From: Cytophagales bacterium
GTDB taxonomy: Bacteria; Bacteroidota; Bacteroidia; Cytophagales; Microscillaceae
Assembly: GCA_013298075.1 (NCBI GenBank)
Contig: JAAFJG010000023.1
Span: 1 to 61,775 of the forward strand
Reading direction: 5' to 3'
DNA length: 61,775 nt
Shown here piece after piece: positions 52,594 to 61,730 of the stretch. Position 1 is the stretch's first letter. Each line of letters starts with the position of its first letter. The notes beneath the pieces were generated by a model, which saw only the letters and a list, made by a program, of their open reading frames with translations, had not been told where the DNA came from and made no database searches. Made by a program: the position numbers and the translations under genes.

Positions 52594-53343
52594 TTAAAAT
52601 TTAATTAACATTATTACACTCATCAATATCATTATCCCATCTTCTATAATAGTAACCGTACTCATCGGTAAATTAAAAACACTTCCCAAACAAGCGCAAC
52701 GAATTTTTTTATGATTAAAAACGCTTTCTAATACGCCAATAATACTCATTGACATAACAATTAAAGTAATTAAATTAGTCAAAAAAGGATTAAAATGAGT
52801 AATATACGCAATGCCTAAACTTAATTCTACAAAAGGATAAATAAAGCCCCAAGCCTTTATACGATATGCCAACACGTCATACATCATATAACTTTCTGCA
52901 AAAGATTTTAAATTCAGCATTTTAAAAAATGAAAATACAATAAAAAATCCGCCCATAAAAACTTGCATCAATAACATCAAATCAAAAAAACCTCTCGAAA
53001 AACTAACTAACATCGACACTAAAAATATATATCCAAAAATCAATAAAATAGGTTGATAAGTCAAAAACCACGATTTTTTTTCTTCTGATATTTCATTTTT
53101 TGGACTACTCAAAGTAATAGTATCATTGTTTTTGTTTTCTTGAATGGTATATTTTGTATGTGGCTCAAAAGCTTTTTGCAAGATATGTAATGGAATATTT
53201 TTTTGGGTAGATATATAAGTTTGACCTGATGACAAATCGACTACCACATTATTTACGTTTTCGATTTGTGAAATAACGTGATTGACTTTATATTGACAAG
53301 CTTCGCAGGTAATGCCTGTAACTTGATAAATTTGTGTGAACAT
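52594..53343 (-). CDS. Heavy-metal-associated domain fused to a four-helix membrane domain
   Basis: 249 residues. The N-terminal ~65 residues form an HMA domain with VTGITCEACQYKVNHVI (metal-binding CxxC). After an Asn/Lys-rich linker come about four to five transmembrane segments (LIFGYIFLVSMLVSF, LLMQVFMGGFFIVFSFFKML, FVELSLGIAYI, ITLIVMSMSIIGVLE), resembling MauE/DoxX-type membrane domains. A CACLGSVFNLPMST segment sits near the C-terminus. Such fusions are common in Bacteroidota and are thought to handle copper or thiol/disulfide chemistry. Its position beside atpCD appears incidental. Confidence 0.85.
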   Translation of the reverse strand: MFTQIYQVTGITCEACQYKVNHVISQIENVNNVVVDLSSGQTYISTQKNIPLHILQKAFEPHTKYTIQENKNNDTITLSSPKNEISEEKKSWFLTYQPILLIFGYIFLVSMLVSFSRGFFDLMLLMQVFMGGFFIVFSFFKMLNLKSFAESYMMYDVLAYRIKAWGFIYPFVELSLGIAYITHFNPFLTNLITLIVMSMSIIGVLESVFNHKKIRCACLGSVFNLPMSTVTIIEDGIMILMSVIMLIKF

Positions 53344-53395
53344 TTTTTTGAGTAAGATTTTTTTTTTTTTGCAAAGTTAAAATAATTTTAATTTT

Positions 53396-53622
53396 TAGGA
53401 AATTATTGCAGATATAATTTTATTCTATTATGAATAGAAATGGCATTTATGCCATTTATTTTGAAAATATACAAAAATATCAATTCCATAAACGTAAAGA
53501 TTTCGGCTAAAGCCAACTATTGAATTTTATATTATCCTCCAGATAAATCTGGAGGCAATTCAAAAAAACATTTGAAAAAAAATATTTTCATTTTCTACCC
53601 AAACTTCCTAAAAATTAATAAT
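53396..53622 (-). repeat. CCTCCAGAT-hairpin repeat, copy E (best preserved)
   Basis: Full-length inverted copy: ATAATTTTATTCTATTATGA, AATGGCATTTATGCCATTTA, AAGATTTCGGCTAAAGCC, the hairpin CCTCCAGATAAATCTGGAGG, then AAAAAACATTTGAAAAAAAA and CCCAAACTTCCTAAAAATTA. It fills the gap between atpC and the HMA gene. A second small hairpin, GGCATTTATGCC, lies inside it. Confidence 0.78.
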
Positions 53623-53629
53623 TTTAATA

Positions 53630-53667
53630 AAAAAAGCAAGTTAAAAAAATTTAACTTGCTTTTTTAG
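53630..53667 (-). terminator. Terminator of the atpDC operon
   Basis: AAAAAAGCAAGTTAAA and TTTAACTTGCTTTTTT form a long stem with a short A/T loop, just past the stop of atpC at 53671 (minus strand) and followed by a T-run. Confidence 0.88.
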
Positions 53668-53670
53668 TTT

Positions 53671-53919
53671 TTAATTTTCAGTAGCAACTTCCACTAAAAT
53701 TGTAATTTTATTATTTACAACTTCAATCACGCCACCATCAACAGTAAAATTTTTTGTGCCATTATTTGTATTGATACTCAAAACACCATTTCCCAAAGTA
53801 CTAATCAAAGGAGCGTGGTCTTTTAAAATCTCCATTCCACCATCAGCACCAGGCAGTTTTACTTGTGTTGCATCTCCTTTAAAAATTTCTTTGTCGGGAG
53901 TTAATACTTTTATATCCAT
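53671..53919 (-). CDS. atpC: ATP synthase F1 epsilon subunit
   Basis: 82 residues, only the N-terminal beta-sandwich domain of the subunit (MDIKVLTPDKEIFKGDA, LPGADGGMEILKDHAPLIST, GVIEVVNNKITILVE). The C-terminal helical hairpin of E. coli-type epsilon is absent, as is usual in Bacteroidota. The subunit couples rotation of the central stalk to catalysis. It follows atpD by 15 bases in one operon. Confidence 0.95.
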   Translation of the reverse strand: MDIKVLTPDKEIFKGDATQVKLPGADGGMEILKDHAPLISTLGNGVLSINTNNGTKNFTVDGGVIEVVNNKITILVEVATEN

Positions 53920-53934
53920 ATATTGAAGGAATTT

Positions 53935-55494
<1,560 letters not shown>

Positions 55495-55633
55495 TTATAT
55501 TTGAAAGGGCAAAATTAAACTATTTTTTGATAAAAATATAGTTTTTTTCAATTTTTTTTTCAATTTTTTTTATTTTTATGTTTTTTTGGTTTTATTTCTA
55601 AAAATAAGGCTGATAAAACATTTTTTTTAGGGT

Positions 55634-55702
55634 GATTTTTTAAATAAATGGCTATTCATACAGAATAAAATTATATGGGCAATAATTTCTCATGAACCAA
55701 AT
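55634..55702 (+). repeat. CCTCCAGAT-family repeat, fragment F
   Basis: Only the distal part of the family is present: AAATAAATGGCTATTCATACA, AGAATAAAATTATATGGGCAA and TAATTTCTCATGAACCA, matching the 3' portions of copies B and D. No hairpin core. It lies in the 55459-55831 gap, which otherwise holds a run of T and AT-rich DNA. Confidence 0.6.
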
Positions 55703-55807
55703 AAATAAAAGGTTTAGATTATTATTTTTCCGATGCTAAGAATAAAAAATATTTATTGTAGAACTAAAAATAGTTAGAAATATACAAAAATCTGTATAGT
55801 TTTTATG

Positions 55808-55815
55808 TATATTTG
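55808..55815 (+). promoter_or_regulatory. -7 box of the DinB/YfiT-like gene
   Basis: TATATTTG directly before GCAGAAAAAA. Because transcription should start a few bases downstream, the ATG at 55832 and not the one at 55805 must be the initiation codon. Confidence 0.55.
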
Positions 55816-55831
55816 CAGAAAAAATACGATT

Positions 55832-56401
55832 ATGAACGAAAATAAAGATATAAAAAGAAATAATTCTTCCCTACTCCAAAAAAAAGAAGAATTAGAAAGG
55901 CTTAGTTTTCCAATAGGAAAATTTTATTTTGACCCCAATATTGATATAACTCAGCATATAGAAATATTGGCAAGTTTTCCACAAAAATTAAAAGATATAA
56001 CCGCAAAATTTTCTGAAAAAGATTTTGAAAAAACCTATCGTGTTGATGGTTGGACTGCCCGCCAAGTCATTCATCACATAGCAGATAGCCACGCGAATGC
56101 TTATATTAGGCTAAAATTAGCACTTACTGAGGAAAAACCTACCATAAAACCATACCAAGAAGATAAATGGGCAGAACAAATCGACTATCAAAAAACTCCT
56201 ATTACAATGCCTTTGGCAATGATTGAAATTTTACATTTTCGTATGGTTATTTTGTTTGAAAATATGACCAAAAAAGATTTTGAGCGTACCTATTTTCACC
56301 CTGAACACCAAAAATCATTTTCTTTGCATTATTTGGTTGCTATGTATGCTTGGCATAGTATGCACCATTTAGGGCATTTAGCATCGATTAAACTTAGATA
56401 A
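55832..56401 (+). CDS. DinB/YfiT-family metal-dependent protein
   Basis: 189 residues from the ATG at 55832 (the ATG at 55805 overlaps the -7 box). A four-helix-bundle DinB-like protein of the YfiT/BstA group: IGKFYFDPNIDITQ, GWTARQVIHHIADSHANAY with the first metal His, and YAWHSMHHLGHLASIK with the C-terminal His pair. YfiT is a putative Zn/Ni-dependent hydrolase; BstA is a bacillithiol S-transferase for detoxification, and Bacteroidota often make bacillithiol, so a thiol-transferase role is plausible. Transcribed alone. Confidence 0.88.
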   Translation: MNENKDIKRNNSSLLQKKEELERLSFPIGKFYFDPNIDITQHIEILASFPQKLKDITAKFSEKDFEKTYRVDGWTARQVIHHIADSHANAYIRLKLALTEEKPTIKPYQEDKWAEQIDYQKTPITMPLAMIEILHFRMVILFENMTKKDFERTYFHPEHQKSFSLHYLVAMYAWHSMHHLGHLASIKLR

Positions 56402-56454
56402 AAAAAAGCAAATATATTTACTAAAAATTTATTATTTTAACAAAAAAAATATTT

Positions 56455-56488
56455 TTTGATTATTTTATTTATATTTTATGTATATTTG
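56455..56488 (+). promoter_or_regulatory. Promoter of the PD-(D/E)XK-like gene
   Basis: TTTG (56455-56458) and TATATTTG (56481-56488) separated by 22 bases, followed by GCAGAAAAAA. The layout and sequence closely repeat the promoter of the preceding gene. Confidence 0.6.
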
Positions 56489-56506
56489 CAGAAAAAATAT
56501 AAAAAT

Positions 56507-57112
56507 ATGGGATACAGCAATTATAAAAATTTTAAACAAACTTTAGAGAAGTTAAATTTAGAAGAAACAGACGAAATGTTATTTCCTCAAATTGAACTCG
56601 TACAACCTTCTGAATGGTTGTTACAAAGTTTATCATTGGCAAAAAGATTACCTTTGACTAATGAAAAAAGCAAATCAGAAAGAATTATTTCACCTATATT
56701 GACCGAAGTAGCCATTCATTTTGAGAAGCAATTTACTATGTTTTCAGGAGAGGATTTAATTGTGGATTCTTCACGAGATTTGGCAGGCGAGTGCGATTTT
56801 TTCTTTGCTCAACATCCGCGCAAAAGTGTTATGCAAGCACCTGTAGTTACATTTGTAGAAGCAAAAGATGAAGATTTTGAATATGGACAGGCACAATGTA
56901 CCGCACAAATGTATGCGTCTATGCTTTATAACGAACAAAAAGGTAAACCTACGCCTTATATTTATGGTTGTGCAGTTACAGGTGATGTATGGAAATTTTT
57001 AAAGTTAGAAAAAGGTAAAATAACATTAGATACTGAAAATTATTATCTTATAGAGATTCCAAAAATATTAGGTATTTTTCATCAAATATTGAATAAATTT
57101 ATGGCTTTATAA
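56507..57112 (+). CDS. Uncharacterised protein with a possible PD-(D/E)XK nuclease core
   Basis: 201 residues from the ATG at 56507; the in-frame start at 56456 lies within the promoter. The middle contains SRDLAGECDFFFAQ followed by APVVTFVEAKDEDFEYGQAQ, which fits the D...E-x-K arrangement of PD-(D/E)XK nucleases (Asp about 98, Glu-Ala-Lys about 119-121) with a following helix containing Gln. C-terminal strands (YIYGCAVTGDVWKFLKLEKG) complete an alpha/beta fold. Similar small proteins are generally uncharacterised in Bacteroidota. Transcribed alone. Confidence 0.75.
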   Translation: MGYSNYKNFKQTLEKLNLEETDEMLFPQIELVQPSEWLLQSLSLAKRLPLTNEKSKSERIISPILTEVAIHFEKQFTMFSGEDLIVDSSRDLAGECDFFFAQHPRKSVMQAPVVTFVEAKDEDFEYGQAQCTAQMYASMLYNEQKGKPTPYIYGCAVTGDVWKFLKLEKGKITLDTENYYLIEIPKILGIFHQILNKFMAL

Positions 57113-57205
57113 GGTTATAAAAAGCAAAAAAATTATATTTGTAAATATATTTACTAAAAATTTGTTATTTTAACAAGAAAAATAATAATAAATTTTTAGT
57201 ATTTT

Positions 57206-57237
57206 TTTGTTTATGTTAAAAATATTATATAATTTTG
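57206..57237 (+). promoter_or_regulatory. Promoter of the thermonuclease gene
   Basis: TTTG (57206-57209) and TAATTTTG (57230-57237) separated by exactly 20 bases. It lies inside an upstream extension of the reading frame, which settles the start of the gene at 57261. Confidence 0.68.
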
Positions 57238-57260
57238 TGCAAAAAAATACAAAATTGACT

Positions 57261-57944
57261 ATGTTTGATAAATTTTTTGAAAATACTTATGATTTCTTGA
57301 TAGACGTGGTAGCTTTTGTTACAAATCTAATCGCAACTCACGGCTGGTATGCTGCCCCTATATTATTAGGAATGTTTTTAGTGCTTCGATTTGCCCTTAA
57401 AATGTTGTTTTTATATTTGCGTGCTATCAATCCATTAATAGGAAGAATCGTGCGTGTGGCACGTGTGGCAGATGGCGATACTATTATTGTTGGTCATTCT
57501 AAAAAAAAACATAGGAGGGAAAAAGTGAGATTGATTGGTATTGATACGCCCGAAAGTTTACGCTCTATGTACATGGACGTGATGCCGTATGGCAAAGAAG
57601 CTTCAGATTATACCAAAAGGCGATTATACGAAGGTAGACGTGTTATTTTAATTTTTGACCAAGAAAAACGTGATGATTTTGGACGTTTGTTGGCATACGT
57701 TTATTTATTGACAGGCGAATTTTACAATGCTACTTTGGTCAAAAAAGGATATGCTTTTGCAGAAAAATATCCGCCCAATGTTCGCTTTTGTCATAAATTT
57801 GAACGATTAGAAAGCAATGCTAAATCTGCCAATCGAGGTATATGGAAAATCTATAAAAATAAAAAAGAAATTCGAAGCGAATACAAAAGAACAGAGCATT
57901 ATAAAAACTTTTTAAAAAATAAAAGTAGTTCTTCAAATAATTGA
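57261..57944 (+). CDS. Membrane-anchored thermonuclease (SNase) family protein
   Basis: 227 residues from the ATG at 57261; upstream starts at 57207 and 57213 lie in the promoter. An N-terminal helix (YAAPILLGMFLVLRFALKML, about residues 31-55) anchors it. Residues about 65-195 are a staphylococcal-nuclease domain: ARVADGDTIIV, KVRLIGIDTPES (catalytic Arg and Asp), YGKEASDYTKRRL, FDQEKRDDFGRLLAYVYL (second catalytic Arg), and NRGIW. The C-terminal tail is Lys/Arg-rich. It probably degrades nucleic acid outside the cytoplasm. Confidence 0.9.
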   Translation: MFDKFFENTYDFLIDVVAFVTNLIATHGWYAAPILLGMFLVLRFALKMLFLYLRAINPLIGRIVRVARVADGDTIIVGHSKKKHRREKVRLIGIDTPESLRSMYMDVMPYGKEASDYTKRRLYEGRRVILIFDQEKRDDFGRLLAYVYLLTGEFYNATLVKKGYAFAEKYPPNVRFCHKFERLESNAKSANRGIWKIYKNKKEIRSEYKRTEHYKNFLKNKSSSSNN

Positions 57945-57992
57945 TAAAAAAATTGCCATTTATAATTCTGTGTTTTAATATAAATAAATAAT

Positions 57993-58988
57993 ATGCAAGC
58001 CATTGTTTTAGAAGCAAACGAAAAATTAAACTTGATAGAGTTTCCAAAACCTATCGCCAAAGCAGGAGAAGCCATTATCAAAATTCAAGCAGCTTCATTG
58101 AATCATCGCGATCAATGGAGTAGAATAGGTTTATATCCAAATTTAAAATACCCATCAATTTTAGGATCTGATGGCTGTGGAATTGTCGAAAGTGTAGGAA
58201 GTGAAGCCGATAAAAATTGGATAAACGAAAGTATTATCATCAATCCAAACATACATTGGGGTGATAATCCAAAATTTCAATCGTTTAATTACACAATTTT
58301 AGGCATGCCTACGCATGGCACTTTGGCGGAATATGTGTGTGTACCTGTGGATCGTCTACATAAAAAACCTATTCATTTGAGTATAGAAGAAGCCTCTGCG
58401 TTGCCTTTGGCGGCTTTGACCGCTTTTCGGGCTGTTTTTACCAAAGGCGAAACCAGCAAAGATAAAAATGTATTGATTACAGGAATTGGCGGTGGAGTGG
58501 CTCAATTTGCTTTACAATTTGCTTTAGCCGTTGGGGCAAAAGTTTTTATTACATCAGGTGATGATGAAAAATTAGAAAAAGGATTAAAATTAGGTGCTTT
58601 TTTTGGTGTCAATTATAAAAATGAAGGTTGGGAAAAACAACTACAAAGACAATGTCCATTGGGTTTTGATGTGATTATTGATGGAGCAGGTGGAGATGGT
58701 TTTGGAAAATTAGCCAAAATGGTTGGACAAGGTGCTAATTTTGTGGTTTATGGTGGGACATCAGGCTCGCCCTCTCCTATCAATTTACCCAGATTATTTT
58801 TCTCACAAGCCAATATCAAAGGAACAACTATGGGCAGTGACGAAGAATTTTCTCAAATGATTAGTTTTATCAATGAATATAAAATAAAACCGATGATTAG
58901 TTCAGTTCGTCCTTTGAAAGATGCTATTTCTGCTTTTGATGAAATGCACGAAGGAAAACAATTTGGAAAGTTGGTTATTACTATTTAA
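57993..58988 (+). CDS. Zinc-type alcohol dehydrogenase-like / quinone oxidoreductase (MDR family)
   Basis: 331 residues, medium-chain dehydrogenase/reductase. The GroES-like N-terminal half contains AASLNHRDQWSRIGLYP, ILGSDGCGIVESVG and THGTLAEYVCVP; the Rossmann half contains LITGIGGGVAQFALQFALAV (NAD(P)-binding Gly motif) and a following VFITSGDDEKLE. The structural zinc Cys cluster is absent, as in quinone-oxidoreductase-like members. It reduces or oxidises an unknown carbonyl or quinone substrate with NAD(P)H. It begins 48 bases after the thermonuclease gene. Confidence 0.88.
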   Translation: MQAIVLEANEKLNLIEFPKPIAKAGEAIIKIQAASLNHRDQWSRIGLYPNLKYPSILGSDGCGIVESVGSEADKNWINESIIINPNIHWGDNPKFQSFNYTILGMPTHGTLAEYVCVPVDRLHKKPIHLSIEEASALPLAALTAFRAVFTKGETSKDKNVLITGIGGGVAQFALQFALAVGAKVFITSGDDEKLEKGLKLGAFFGVNYKNEGWEKQLQRQCPLGFDVIIDGAGGDGFGKLAKMVGQGANFVVYGGTSGSPSPINLPRLFFSQANIKGTTMGSDEEFSQMISFINEYKIKPMISSVRPLKDAISAFDEMHEGKQFGKLVITI

Positions 58989-58992
58989 TCAT

Positions 58993-59293
58993 AAGGGGTC
59001 ATCTAAAAAATAAATTACCCACTCAAAAAACTCATTTTTAGTCCGCTCACCGCTGGGGAGGGTTAGGGCAGTGTTGTTAAGTTCTAATATTTGTCAGGTA
59101 AATTATTTTACAAATCAAAATATAATTTGCCAAATCTATAAGATTTTCAAAAAATTATAGATTTTTTACAGAATATTATACAAGTTAATTTCTATTTTAC
59201 TTGTTAAAAAAAAAGAATTTAACAACACTGACCCCAGCCCTCCCCGAAGGTGAGGGAGTTTTTTTAGGTATATTATTTTTTATTTAGTCCCTA
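58993..59293. repeat. MITE-like element 2, long copy with inner GC-rich inverted repeat
   Basis: Outer ends GGGGTCATCTAAAAAATAAA and TTTTTTATTTAGTCCCT match the element at 4803-4936. Inside, 59046-59080 (CTCACCGCTGGGGAGGG..AGTGTTGTTAA) and 59219-59256 (TTAACAACACTG..AGCCCTCCCCGAAGGTGAG) are imperfect inverted repeats about 35 bases long, unusually GC-rich for this DNA. It looks like one element inserted in another. It fills the gap 58989-59375; no gene seen. Confidence 0.65.
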
Positions 59294-59375
59294 AATTATT
59301 CATAAAAAATCTTTTTTTTGAACTATTTTAGCACGAAATTGTTTTGTAGATATAAATCATTAAAATTATAAAAAT

Positions 59376-60023
59376 ATGAATACTCCAATATCTTTTGCTG
59401 AACAACTTAAAAAATTAGAGAATGATGTCTTTGCGAGCGTTCCAAGACAACCTTTTGATGACCATGAAAAAGAATTACGTGAGTCTGATATTGCTAAGTT
59501 AACATTGAGAGTAGGTGATAAAATTCCTGACTTCTCTCTCAAAAATGCACTTGGTGAGGAAGTAAATATCAAAGATTTGATGACTAAAAAATGGTTAGTC
59601 ATTTCATTTTATAGGGGACAATGGTGTCCTTTTTGTCAAGTAGAATTACAAAATTTACAAAAAAATTTAGAAAATATCGAAAACGCTCCTGCTCGTTTGG
59701 TAGCAATTTCTCCTCAAACTCCTGACAATTCATTAAGTACCAAAGAAAAAAATGAATTGACTTTTGAGGTATTGAGTGACGAAGGTTCTAAAGTTGGAAA
59801 GCAATTTAATATCGTTTATAATGTACCTAATTACTTGGTAAATACCTATCAAAAAATTGGAGTAGGTGCAGAGTATGTAAATGAAGCAGGTAAAATGCAA
59901 TTACCTCTTCCTGCTACTTATGTGGTTGATAATGAAGGAATTATTCGTATGAGTTTTTTGGAGGTTAGTTTTTTGAAAAGATTAGACCCCAAAGATTTGA
60001 TTAAATTTATGTTAGAAAATTAA
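59376..60023 (+). CDS. Peroxiredoxin-like (AhpC/TSA) thioredoxin-fold protein
   Basis: 215 residues. A helical N-terminus is followed by the thioredoxin fold: LRVGDKIPDFSLKNALGEEV, VISFYRGQWCPFCQVELQNL with a CPFC active site, ISPQTPDNSL, and a C-terminal PATYVVDNEGIIRMSFLE (cis-Pro region). The WCPFC motif, in place of the peroxiredoxin PxxxTxxC, marks the peroxiredoxin-like subfamily that reduces peroxides or disulfides. Transcribed alone, ending in a strong hairpin at 60033. Confidence 0.88.
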   Translation: MNTPISFAEQLKKLENDVFASVPRQPFDDHEKELRESDIAKLTLRVGDKIPDFSLKNALGEEVNIKDLMTKKWLVISFYRGQWCPFCQVELQNLQKNLENIENAPARLVAISPQTPDNSLSTKEKNELTFEVLSDEGSKVGKQFNIVYNVPNYLVNTYQKIGVGAEYVNEAGKMQLPLPATYVVDNEGIIRMSFLEVSFLKRLDPKDLIKFMLEN

Positions 60024-60032
60024 AATAAAAAA

Positions 60033-60078
60033 CAGACATTTAATCAAATCTTTTACAAAAGATTTGATTAAATGTCTG
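60033..60078. terminator. Bidirectional terminator, perfect 22 bp stem
   Basis: CAGACATTTAATCAAATCTT (plus TT) and its exact reverse complement form a 22 bp stem with only two central bases. It lies 10 bases after the peroxiredoxin-like stop and about 20 bases past the 3' end of the minus-strand tRNA, so it can serve both. Confidence 0.85.
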
Positions 60079-60097
60079 CTATATTTTTAAAAAAAAG

Positions 60098-60169
60098 TAG
60101 CACCGATGGGAATCGAACCCATATCTAAAGTTTAGGAAACTTCTATTCTATCCATTGAACTACAGCGCC
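60098..60169 (-). tRNA. tRNA-Arg (anticodon CCT)
   Basis: On the minus strand: acceptor GGCGCTG with CGGTGCT, D-arm around GTTCAATGGATAGAAT, anticodon stem GAAGT/ACTTT with loop TTCCTAA (anticodon CCT), and T-arm ATGGG TTCGATT CCCAT. CCA is not encoded. The acceptor 1:72 pair would be G-U and several others in the acceptor stem are G-U, which is unusual but all three arms fold. It sits between the terminator and hflX on the same strand as hflX. Confidence 0.92.
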
Positions 60170-60188
60170 ATTATTTTTAGGTGCAAAG

Positions 60189-61412
60189 TTACATATCATT
60201 TTTGATATTTCCAAAATTATTTTCTCCCCAATCTGCTGTCGATAATGGTTTGAGATAATTTGGATAAATTTCATAATATTTTTCGACTACCAAATCATAA
60301 ATGGTTTGTTTGAGTTCCTTTAAATTTTGTTTGGTAACAGCCGATACATACACTACTTTTTGGTCATTTTTAGCTAAATATTGCATATTTGGAATTTCGT
60401 ATTCGTCATAAAAATCAATTTTATTAAAAATTAAAACCATTTGTTTTTCTACATTCAAATCGGTTAAAGTTTGATTCACGATACCGATTTGTTCTTCACA
60501 ATAAGGCGTAGAAATATCTGCAATATGTAATAAAATATCTGCTTCCATAATTTCGCTCAAAGTAGATTTAAAACTTTCAATCAATAAAGTAGGTAATTTT
60601 CTAATAAAACCAACCGTATCAGTTAAAAGAAAAGGCACATTATTCAAAACAACTTTTCTCACCGTTGAATCAACCGTCGCAAACAATTTATTTTCGCCTT
60701 GAATATCTTCAGTTTTTGCCAAATGTCGCATCAAAGAAGATTTTCCCACGTTGGTATAACCCACAATAGAAACTCGAATCATTTCTTCTCTTGCTTTTCG
60801 CCTTGTGGTGCTTTGTTGTTCTATTTTTGATAATTTTTCTTTGAGTAATGCTATTTTTTCTTTGATAATCCTTCTATCTGTTTCCAATTCTTTCTCACCC
60901 GGTCCTCTCATACCAATTCCTCCTTTTTGTTTCGAAAGGTGCGTCCACATACGCGTAAGGCGTGGATATAAGTATTGATATTGTGCTAATTCGACTTGTG
61001 TTCGGGCTTGCACTGTTTTGGCACGAAGCGAAAAAATATCTAAAATCAATAAACTTCTATCAATAATTTTAATTTTTGCCCCATCAATATCTTCTCCATT
61101 AAAAGCCTTTTCGAGATTTCGGACTTGGGAAGGGGTCAAATCATCATCAAAAATAACTACATCAATTTCGTGAAATAATACATATTCGACTATTTCTGCT
61201 AATTTTCCTTTTCCTAAATAGGTTTTAGTTTCAGGTTTAGACATTTTTTGGGTGAATTTTTTTTGCACTTGCATCTCTAAAGTAAGTGCTAAAAATGCCA
61301 ATTCTTCTAAATAAATTCTAGTTTTTTCTTCGTTTTGATGTTCTGTAATTAAAGCCACTAAAACTGCTTTTTCTCGTTTTTTGGCTGTATCGTAAGTCTG
61401 TTTTTTTTGCAT
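60189..61412 (-). CDS. hflX: Ribosome-associated GTPase HflX
   Basis: 407 residues. The N-terminal HflX domain (about 1-190) contains VIFDDDLTPSQVRNLEKAF, LDIFSLRAKTVQARTQVELA, and YLYPRLTRMWTHLSKQKGGI, then GMRGPGEKELETDRR. The G domain has GYTNVGKSSLM (G1), LFATVDSTVRKV, LTDTVGFI (G3), LIFNKID (G4) and VSAVTKQNL. HflX splits stalled 70S ribosomes, including after heat stress. Length is typical. The tRNA-Arg gene lies 20 bases downstream of its stop. Confidence 0.96.
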   Translation of the reverse strand: MQKKQTYDTAKKREKAVLVALITEHQNEEKTRIYLEELAFLALTLEMQVQKKFTQKMSKPETKTYLGKGKLAEIVEYVLFHEIDVVIFDDDLTPSQVRNLEKAFNGEDIDGAKIKIIDRSLLILDIFSLRAKTVQARTQVELAQYQYLYPRLTRMWTHLSKQKGGIGMRGPGEKELETDRRIIKEKIALLKEKLSKIEQQSTTRRKAREEMIRVSIVGYTNVGKSSLMRHLAKTEDIQGENKLFATVDSTVRKVVLNNVPFLLTDTVGFIRKLPTLLIESFKSTLSEIMEADILLHIADISTPYCEEQIGIVNQTLTDLNVEKQMVLIFNKIDFYDEYEIPNMQYLAKNDQKVVYVSAVTKQNLKELKQTIYDLVVEKYYEIYPNYLKPLSTADWGENNFGNIKNDM

Positions 61413-61548
61413 TATTAAAGGTATAATTTTTAGTTGTATTTCTTAGGGCAAATATAATCAAAAAAAATATTACTTTCACAAAATTATTTAAAAAAAAAAT
61501 TTTTTTATACCTATTGAATAAATAAAAAAAAGAATTATTGAGTTTTTT

Positions 61549-61672
61549 TGGTTCTTAGGAAGTTTGTGCGGAAAAAAAATTTTTGAAATACGTTTTTTGA
61601 ATTGCCTCCAGATTTATCTGGAGGATAATAAAAAATTCAATCGTTGGCTTTAGCCCAATGCTATTAACTTAA
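61549..61672 (+). repeat. CCTCCAGAT-hairpin repeat, copy G (partial)
   Basis: GGTTCTTAGGAAGTTTGTGC, TTTTTTGAATTGCCTCCAG, the perfect hairpin CCTCCAGATTTATCTGGAGG, and ATAATAAAAAATTCAATCG followed by TTGGCTTTAGCCC; the distal half is missing. Same orientation as copies B and D. Confidence 0.75.
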
Positions 61673-61701
61673 GAAAAGCGAAATAATTTACAAAAATTTA
61701 T

Positions 61702-61709
61702 TATCTTTG
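61702..61709 (+). promoter_or_regulatory. -7 box of the gene at the right edge
   Basis: TATCTTTG followed by GCAAAAAAATATTATA, 21 bases before an ATG at 61731. Same form as the boxes at 237, 43895 and 47702. Confidence 0.5.
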
Positions 61710-61730
61710 CAAAAAAATATTATATTAGTT

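Noticed and set aside
57207-57260. Upstream start for the thermonuclease gene
   Set aside because: The extension overlaps a well-spaced TTTG-N20-TAATTTTG promoter, so it cannot be part of the transcript.
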